Below, piece after piece: positions 57,400-64,000 of a DNA stretch of 64,000 nucleotides; the stretch's first letter is position 1, and every line of letters begins with the position of its first letter. The stretch is from positions 1-64,000 of the forward strand of contig JAUIRK010000008.1 in assembly GCA_030549495.1 (NCBI GenBank), read 5' to 3'. The translations under genes were made by a program, and so were the position numbers. The notes beneath the pieces are model-generated. The model did not search any database. It saw only the letters and a list, made by a program, of their open reading frames with translations, and was not told the origin of the DNA. This stretch comes from Nectonema munidae (lineage: Eukaryota; Nematomorpha; Nectonematoida; Nectonematidae).

Positions 57400-58233
57400 A
57401 TGAAGGTGGGTTTGATTCAAATGTTGGTAGGAGAATGTAAAGCTGAAAATATTCTTAAAGCTTTGAAACTGATAAAAGTGGCGGCTAAAAATGGCGCCAA
57501 AATTATTACACTTCCTGAATGCTTCAACTCACCATATGGAAATAAATACTTCAAAGAGTATGCGGAATCAAGAAATGGGGAAACGTTTACAGCGATGTCT
57601 CAAAGCGCTCTCCAAAATAAAGTCTTTTTAGTCGCTGGTTCGATTCCCGAAAAGGATGGAAGAAAGCTATACAACACCTCCTTTGTTTTTTCTCCAAGCG
57701 GCGATTTAATTGGTCAATTTAGAAAAATGCACCTCTTTGATATCAACATTCCAAACAAAATCACTTTTAAGGAGTCAGAAACGCTCAGTCCTGGTAGTAA
57801 CTTTTTTGATTTTGATGCAAATGGGCTACGGGTTGGTCTTGGAATTTGTTATGACTTACGCTTTCCGGAATTAGCTCAGATATATGCTTCTAGAGGCGTT
57901 TCTTTGCTGATTTATCCTGGAGCTTTCAACATGACAACTGGGCCTTTACACTGGGAGCTGTTGGTGAAAGCAAGAGCTGTGGATAACCAGGTTTTTTGTG
58001 CTGCTTGTTCCCCTGCTCGAAACAAAGCAGCCTCGTATCAAGCTTGGGCTCATTCTCTCATTTGTGATCCATGGGGTGGGATTTTAGCCCAAGCTGGAGC
58101 CGATGAAGAACTTTTATACGCCGAGATTGATCAGGAAAGAATGAATGATGTGAGACGACAAATTCCTATTCGGAAGCAAAAGCGCTTAGATGTATACAAT
58201 ACTTCCTATTCTCTACCAAATCAAAAGAGTTGA
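57400..58233 (+). CDS. Nit2: Omega-amidase NIT2 (nitrilase family), complete
   Basis: The 277-residue product matches omega-amidase NIT2 in length (human protein 276) and order. The nitrilase catalytic triad is visible as E40 in TLPECFNSPYG, K109 in GQFRKMHLFDINIP and C150 in GLGICYDLRFPELA; the FNMTTGPLHWELL and KARAVDNQ segments are also typical. The enzyme removes ammonia from alpha-ketoglutaramate and alpha-ketosuccinamate, clearing the products of glutamine transamination in cytosol and mitochondria (family knowledge). The gene is intronless here. The ATG at 57400 follows ATCTAAA, with MKVGLIQ matching the usual start. An ATTAAA-type polyadenylation signal lies at about 58314. No lesion is seen, so it should be functional. 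Confidence 0.96.
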   Translation: MKVGLIQMLVGECKAENILKALKLIKVAAKNGAKIITLPECFNSPYGNKYFKEYAESRNGETFTAMSQSALQNKVFLVAGSIPEKDGRKLYNTSFVFSPSGDLIGQFRKMHLFDINIPNKITFKESETLSPGSNFFDFDANGLRVGLGICYDLRFPELAQIYASRGVSLLIYPGAFNMTTGPLHWELLVKARAVDNQVFCAACSPARNKAASYQAWAHSLICDPWGGILAQAGADEELLYAEIDQERMNDVRRQIPIRKQKRLDVYNTSYSLPNQKS

Positions 58234-58311
58234 CTGCGTTTTATCATCTCTTTTGGTTTACGTTTTTGCACACTAATTCATCTGTCCTGTAAAGATTTTA
58301 TATATATTTTT

Positions 58312-58322
58312 GTATTAAAATT
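58312..58322 (+). promoter_or_regulatory. Possible polyadenylation signal of NIT2
   Basis: TATTAAAATTT about 80 bp after the NIT2 stop contains ATTAAA, the commonest variant of the poly-A signal. In such AT-rich DNA it could be chance. Confidence 0.35.
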
Positions 58323-58329
58323 TATTTCC

Positions 58330-59152
58330 ATTTATTCAGCGATTTTTCCAATATTGGATCGCATAGTGAAAAGGTAGAATCTTGAACTCGTTTTTTCTGC
58401 AGTTATATGACATAATTTTGAGAGTCAGAAGTTTTACTCGCATTCCTTACCTTAATCTTTTATAAGATCAAATACGGGGTAAGCTTTTTTTGAATAGTAA
58501 ATAAAATTTTGACGCTTTCTCACACGTCTTCTTTCTTTTTAATTTTGTTCTGTGTTCGCTTTTAGAAGTTACATTTACTCTGATAACACTGAAATAATCA
58601 CTGCAATCGTTTTATTAAAAGTTGAACTCGCGAATGAAACTCCTGCAAAAAAAGAAGTATAACATATGTTGAAGATAATTTTGAAAAGATATTTTTTAGA
58701 TTGAAATTTGAACTTTTTTTAAGTCGCTATTCGCCAAAATTTAACTTCCTCAAAAATATCTTGATTTACAGTATTTCCTTTATCTTTAATTACCAAATTG
58801 AGAAATTTTACAATAAACATTTATTTTTAATTGAAAAGCGCAAATGTTTGCCATTTACAAGGCTAAATTTTATCTCAAAATAGAAATAAAGTAAGAATTT
58901 AGCGTCAAATGAAAGAAGGTCTAGATGCGATTTTGAAAGAACTTGAGGACAGTTAGCAGGAGCGATTTCTTAATAAAACAACAATGATTAAATACGGCTC
59001 TATAAATGTTATTCACATATGTTTCTTTAAAACCCAAAAAAATGTGAGAACAGAATTGAAACTTGTTTGCACATATGCTGCTTAAGTCTAATTATAATGA
59101 TTTATGGAAGAAACAAAAAGGATTATTTACACTTGAATATTTTTTTGCTTAA
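58330..59152. other. Spacer between convergent NIT2 and receptor genes
   Basis: AT-rich; no gene or repeat recognised. It should contain both 3' UTRs. Confidence 0.4.
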
Positions 59153-60088
59153 TCATTTGTTAGGATTTGTGGATAGATGGTTCCTGTAAAGAGAGAAAAT
59201 TTTAGTTTTGTTGGGGGTTGTGAAATTGGAAGTGTTTTTTGTTTTCTTTAATTGTTGTAGAAAATTCTTATTTAGGATGGCAAAAATGAGGGGATCTGTG
59301 AAGCGAAGGGTATTGAACCATACAATGAAAAAAGTGTAAAGCCATGAACTCTTTTTCATCCCGACTAAAAAGGCGAAGATCAAGGGAAAGTAAAAGATGA
59401 TTAAGTTTAAGTTTGTGGAGAGTGCTAGGAAGTAGCCGTAGTACTTTTCGCGTGCTCCTCTCTTCCTCACAGCAACAAAGTTCTTGTTTGTGTAAAAGTT
59501 CCGCTGCTTGTGCAAAATGATTAGCGTAAAGACGATCGCTACCAAGAAGGGAATGAAGACGGCATACACTCCTAAAAAGACTTCGTACGCTCTATCCAAT
59601 CTTAGAAAGCAAAGAACGTGACCGTTGATGTGGAGTTGCTTCATTTGCATCATCACTATTGGCAGGAAGATGAGGACGAAGTTGAGGGATACGTTTACTG
59701 CTATTGCCATTTTGATTTGGAACTTTTGGAAAAAGCGTCTAAAAATAAGCGGTCTCACAAAAAGCATGACATGGAAGAAGGAAAGCAGGAAGACTGAGTA
59801 CACGACATACGAGCTAATCATCATGTCGATCGAGAGATAGAGCCGACAAATCCCATCTGAAAGCTTCAGATTTAGGTTTAGGAGACGAGCAATGCGAATG
59901 CCTGAAAATCCGATGCATCTGAAGCAATGAAAAATGGACATCGAAATCACTATCAAGTTGCGTGGAGTTCTTAGCTTTGGACAGAGGCCGAAAATTAAGA
60001 GGACAAGCAAATTTAAAAGTGCTCCAAAAACGCTAACTAAAATTTCATGCACAGTTATTAAGACGAAGGGAAATTTGGTGTATTTCAT
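59153..60088 (-). CDS. Divergent rhodopsin-like G-protein-coupled receptor, intronless
   Basis: The 311-residue frame has seven hydrophobic segments. Class A traits are visible: N26 in TM1 (GALLNLLVLL); C81 before TM3 and C160 in the second outer loop, as the usual disulfide pair; P180 in TM5; FYFP in TM6 in place of CWxP; and DPLIF (D265, P266) in TM7 in place of NPxxY. The DRY motif is replaced by FHVMLFVRPL, and TM2 has no Asp. The N-terminus is only about six residues and lacks a signal peptide. The tail is short and basic. The ligand is unknown; divergent single-exon orphan or chemosensory receptors look like this. No lesion is seen and composition is protein-like, so it is probably a working gene. 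Confidence 0.85.
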   Translation of the reverse strand: MKYTKFPFVLITVHEILVSVFGALLNLLVLLIFGLCPKLRTPRNLIVISMSIFHCFRCIGFSGIRIARLLNLNLKLSDGICRLYLSIDMMISSYVVYSVFLLSFFHVMLFVRPLIFRRFFQKFQIKMAIAVNVSLNFVLIFLPIVMMQMKQLHINGHVLCFLRLDRAYEVFLGVYAVFIPFLVAIVFTLIILHKQRNFYTNKNFVAVRKRGAREKYYGYFLALSTNLNLIIFYFPLIFAFLVGMKKSSWLYTFFIVWFNTLRFTDPLIFAILNKNFLQQLKKTKNTSNFTTPNKTKIFSLYRNHLSTNPNK

Positions 60089-63000
60089 GGTATTCTGAGG
60101 AAGGTTATCTCCTGCGTTTTTTGCTATTCTTTTAGTCTAGAAGAGTCAAGTTCAAGGAGGCGAAGTCATTCTTTGGAAATAGCATTTCATCTTGGTGGTG
60201 TAAATTTACTCAAATGAGATTCTGTATACAACACACGTTTATATACTTATAAAGTTAACGGGGAAAATGGATTCTCACTATATATATACTACATCATTTT
60301 AAAAATCTGAAGTGTATTAAAGAAAAAGGGGCGCTTAAGAAATACACAAATGCATATATTTTGAATTTCCTTTGATATCAATGATCAAAAACACACACGC
60401 GTCATGTTTCTTATCTATTTTCCATGTCAAAGCTCATCACTATAGGCATATATACTTTTGAATCCTCTTTTTAATTGCCTCATCTTTACTTTCCTTCAGA
60501 AAAATTCAAAGTGTTGCTTTGCAATTATGCTGTCACACAAGGCCTGCTTTTCACCTGTAATAATAGTTGTTTCAATTTTAAGGATAGATTTAGCGAGTAT
60601 GAGACGAATGCTTTCTATCTTAAGCATGCCTCACACAATTTTTTTATAACAACATATAATTCAATCAATAAAACAAAACAAAAAATTAAATAATACTTAA
60701 ATTGTCTTTGCTCCAATTTTTCTTGATACTTTTCCCGAAGGATCCAGTATTTATAAAAAAAAATTAATTATGTAGATTTTTCCACGAAAAAGAGTAACTT
60801 TTCTTGGTTGTATTCTCATTTTATAATCGAGTTTTCCTAACAATTCTTAAAAAACTTCTCTACTTGTACAAGCTTTTCCGTCATGCTCTCTGATTCCCTT
60901 TATTACAACTTATCTTTGTGAATCCGCTTTTTGGCACTTGTTAATATCCAAACAAAAAATATAAATCGACTAAATTTGACAGAATGCATGCGGATTAACG
61001 TCTCAACACTATTCCACAATTTTATATTCTTATTCAAGACACAACAAGTAAAGTGATTATTTTAAAGTTAACTAAACTAAGTTAAAAAGAGGTTGAAGTT
61101 TAAGATAAGAACAAAATTAAAAACAGTAGAAAAATATAGTGAATAGATTTTTTTTATAGTTGTAATAATTGATCAGACTTTACCTTTCTTAAAAAATAAG
61201 CGTAAAATTGATTGATTAATTGTATAAACGTATTTTAACTTGATGGCTTTAAATAAAAGAGTTCAGCATTTAAAAGGAATTTTTAAAGGCTTCCGTTATT
61301 TGAAAGGTTGAGAATCACTGACTTAGCGGGTATGAATCATTGTCGCGATTATAATTGAGCAGTATGGATTCTCCAAAGTATTGGAGCGTAAGTGTATTCA
61401 TCCATAAAAGTGTTTGAGATAAGGGTATTTTTATCCATAAGCGTGTTCTTCGAAATCCTTTTTCGATCTTAAATATAACATGTTCGTGATGTATAATATT
61501 CGTTGCCTAATCGGAGGCCTTTAAAAATTACATTCATATTGTAATGCTGATGATTATAAGAGCTTCCGTATTGCAGCAACTACCACATTTTGCAGATGTC
61601 ATATGCTAGTGAAGTGATTGTGAACTTAATAATTTCCAACGTAAATTATGAGTTCGACTTAGAGATTCAAAAATCTCTTGCGATTTGAGTGTTGGGGATG
61701 CAAAATAACTTCGATCCTCTTGTAAAATTTGACTTGGAAATATTTTCAGTTTGACATAATACAGAAAATATTCTGTGCTCGAAAGAAAGTTCGAGTGATA
61801 TACGAATATTCGACTCTGGCAAAGTCAACTTAGACGGAGTTTACTGTATTACTATTTTTTTGACTAATGAAATTTAATTTGATAATAAAAATGAGCACTT
61901 TTGAAATATTTTTATTTTAAATTAGAATTCAAATTCTTTTTGATCTTCATCATTGTCATCTAAATTTCCCCATCTTCTTCCAAATAAAAAGTTGTAAAAA
62001 ACGATAGCGATAACAGTTGTAATAAGTACGTCGCTTTAGTAAAGTTTCACCATTCTTATTTTTCTTTTCTAATGAAGGGCAATATTGATCAAAGCAAGAA
62101 GTTTTGGTCCCAAGAGATCTGATATGCAAATCTTGAAATGATGGACCAAAATGTCCATTTTTACCATTTGCAGTAGCACTGATTAGAACCGGTGATGGAA
62201 ATACAATCAAAATTTCCAAATTAATTAAAAAAAAATAATTAAAAATCTTTTCTTACACCCTGTTTATTCTTTAAATTTTTGGAGGTTTTAAAAATAAAGA
62301 AAAAAAATTAAGAAATTTAAAATGAAAACTTTCAATTAGTTTTTGTGATAAATTAAAAAGTTATGATATTTTTACCTTTCAGGAAAAAACTCGTTATAGT
62401 TTTTGCAAAATGGCCAACAAAACGTCATGAGGTTTTATACTTAAAAAATAGGGCTTTCGTACCCAAAAATTAAAACATTTTTTAGAAAAATGATGAAAAA
62501 TGTTTTGGAAACAAAACGCCTTTCACTTTTTTACCTAGTAAAATAATTTTGACATTTTGTGAACAAAAGTATGCATTCTGATAACGAGTGTAATAAAATA
62601 TTTAAAACAACAAATTCTTTAAATGCGATAATAATCGAAGCAAACTTAACTTACGCAACTTATAATAATTTTTTTTTGAAAAATTCCATAAAAACACGCA
62701 ACTCTTTGCATCTACATATTTTTTTGCATCCATCCATAGTTGATTTATTTTCACTTTTTTGTTCAATTTCTGTCAGTTTCTTTTTATTGCCTTCTTTAAA
62801 ATTTCTTGTGATAATGGTATCCTTCCGTTCCATCAAAAATCGGAAGAATTTACAGCCATCCTCAACTCTTATTATTTCTGGAATAAGAATTTTCGAATTC
62901 ATCATTCTACACTTTTCCTTTGTCGAGATTAAAAATAGGGAATCAAACTACACCTCATCAATACCAAAGTGTTCTTATCTTCCTAATTGTTTTTCGTGTC

Positions 63001-63275
63001 AAAAAATTTTATTAAATTTAGTGAAACATTGATATATTTTTTCAGTTTTTTACCTTCAAGATATCAATTTTGAACAACATATTTTTCGCTTCCTTAATTT
63101 TTTAGTTTTCTCTCTTACTGGGTAATACCAAGAGGGGCCTTGTATCTTCCTTACAAAGCGCATTATTTATTCTTTTTCTCCATACATTAATTATATGTTA
63201 TTATGGTTGTTCTGTTTTGTGCATGTATAATTGTATATATCGTGCTCTATTCTTTTTTTATTCGTACTAATGTTT
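60089..63275. other. AT-rich DNA, no firm gene
   Basis: Two minus-strand frames, 61956-62219 (87 codons) and 62660-62905 (81 codons, Lys/Glu-rich with MDGCKKICRCKEL), have somewhat protein-like composition. I recognise neither and cannot join them by convincing splice sites. The upstream region of the receptor (60089-60300) should hold its promoter. Confidence 0.3.
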
Positions 63276-63280
63276 TTTAG

Positions 63281-63445
63281 GGGCGTGAGTAGGGTTGGTT
63301 AGATGCTGGATTCGATAATTCAAGGTCTTGGGTTCGATCCCGCATCAAGCCTGCTTTCCTCATATTTCGATACAAGCGGCGCAATTATGCCTTCTCGATG
63401 AAAACACCCTATGGTACATTTACCTTACTTCAGATATTGTAAATA
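63281..63445 (+). mobile_element. tRNA-derived SINE
   Basis: GGCGTGAGTAGGGTTGGTTA (A-box region) and GGTCTTGGGTTCGATCCCGC (B box) are followed by a tail AAGCGGCGCAATTATGCC and GATGAAAACACCCTATGG. It matches the SINE in the LINE at 51.1 kb in reverse, with about 15% difference. It ends in a TTGTAAATAAA-like AT tract. Confidence 0.8.
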
Positions 63446-64000
63446 AATTTCTTCTTACTTTTTTTATAATGAAATTTATCTCCTAGAAATCACCCAGCAT
63501 TCATGTTTCCCACTTCCTTCATGCTTTCACACTCTGAAGACTCCCTTCTTTTCAAGAGCATCAATTGTCCTACTTCGGCCATTTTAAAGTGTCTTTTTCT
63601 TATAGAATTTTTTAACTTTACTCGGAATATTAAACGCGTTTTATGTGTGATGCCCTTAATATTTGTTCTCTTTTTGTGACTATAACACTATCATGTCAAC
63701 TCACTTCTATGTTCAATAAATTTAAATTTCACGTAAATAAATTGATTAAAATTAAATAATTCAAAAAGTTAGTACAAAAAATGCAAATTATTTTACTTTC
63801 ATTTCCCTAATTATAATATATTTAATTTTGATTTACATGCGGAGAAGGGGATCTAAACCCTTAACGGCACTTCTGGCGGTGGTATCTTGTATTTGTCACA
63901 CATTGTGAAGTTTGTCCTCATAACGTTGTCTTTTATATGAGCATCAAATTTGCATTTATTCAAAGCAAATTCAGTAGTTCATTTGAATTTTAATTAAAAG
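63446..64000. other. Noncoding DNA, nothing identified
   Basis: No gene or repeat was recognised. A less AT-rich part at about 63840-63890 (GGAGAAGGGGATCTAAACCC) may be the edge of something beyond the window. Confidence 0.3.

Noticed and set aside
61956-62905. Two minus-strand frames of 87 and 81 codons as exons of one gene
   Set aside because: I recognise no domain and found no convincing splice pair joining them; AT-rich DNA yields such frames by chance.
62559-63032. 157-codon plus-strand frame with hydrophobic segments
   Set aside because: Composition (Phe, Ile, Ser, Asn) is that expected of random AT-rich sequence, and no family resemblance was seen.
1-64000. CRISPR arrays, prokaryotic operons or riboswitches
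   Set aside because: The window is clearly eukaryotic (spliced collagen, SINEs, LINEs), and no repeat-spacer pattern was found; tandem repeats here have no unique spacers.

Overview
The window is A+T-rich, gene-poor animal DNA that is dense in mobile elements. Spliced collagen exons, tRNA-derived SINEs, LINEs and many DNA-transposon families point to an invertebrate genome. An arthropod, perhaps a copepod crustacean, fits best, but that is a weak inference; no rRNA, mitochondrial or other diagnostic gene is present. Three host genes can be supported: part of a collagen gene on the minus strand (four sure exons and one tentative exon, 3043-9720), a complete intronless omega-amidase/NIT2 gene on the plus strand (57400-58233), and an intronless divergent rhodopsin-like receptor gene on the minus strand (59153-60088).

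Layout. 1-3.0 kb: a foldback element holding 28-bp tandem repeats, a Tc1-like MITE, and a MITE whose ends carry repeats of AAAACGCC. 3.0-9.7 kb: collagen exons, with introns that hold a FLYWCH/MULE fragment, a palindromic MITE, a piggyBac-type MITE, and a 1.18-kb element with about 140-bp inverted ends that contains a piggyBac zinc-finger tail next to a piece of an HSP90 gene. 10.6-14 kb: a minisatellite, a LINE reverse-transcriptase relic and a nearly whole pogo/Tigger element. 16.4-20.4 kb: a decayed piggyBac and an internally deleted Tigger with clear ends. 20.8-29 kb: mostly AT-rich noncoding DNA with MITEs, a SINE-like piece and a satellite of about 160 bp. 29.1-33.4 kb: a piggyBac transposase with few lesions, beside a GC-richer element (30979-33403). 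That element has CACTG-type inverted ends, a TTA target duplication and a 487-codon ORF of a CxxC-rich protein family. 34-37 kb: LINE, helicase and mariner fragments. 37.4-41.5 kb: a four-level nest of elements. 41.5-45.7 kb: a second hAT relic split by a second, older copy of the CACTG-type element. 46-49 kb: no recognisable gene. 49.4-54.3 kb: two LINEs meeting tail to tail, one carrying a SINE with a 12-bp target duplication. 55-57 kb: a hAT MITE and two SINEs. 57.4-60.1 kb: NIT2 and the receptor, convergent with about 0.9 kb between their stops. 60.1-64 kb: AT-rich DNA with one SINE.

The host genes do not look like a pathway or operon. The main biological interest is the transposon content: two copies of a TIR-flanked element coding for a poorly described CxxC/DDE-like protein, an apparent host-gene capture (HSP90) by a piggyBac-related nonautonomous element, and two unrelated-looking Tigger transposases that both end in a PCNA-binding (PIP-box) motif. 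All calls come from reading translations and repeats by eye; no database search was possible.
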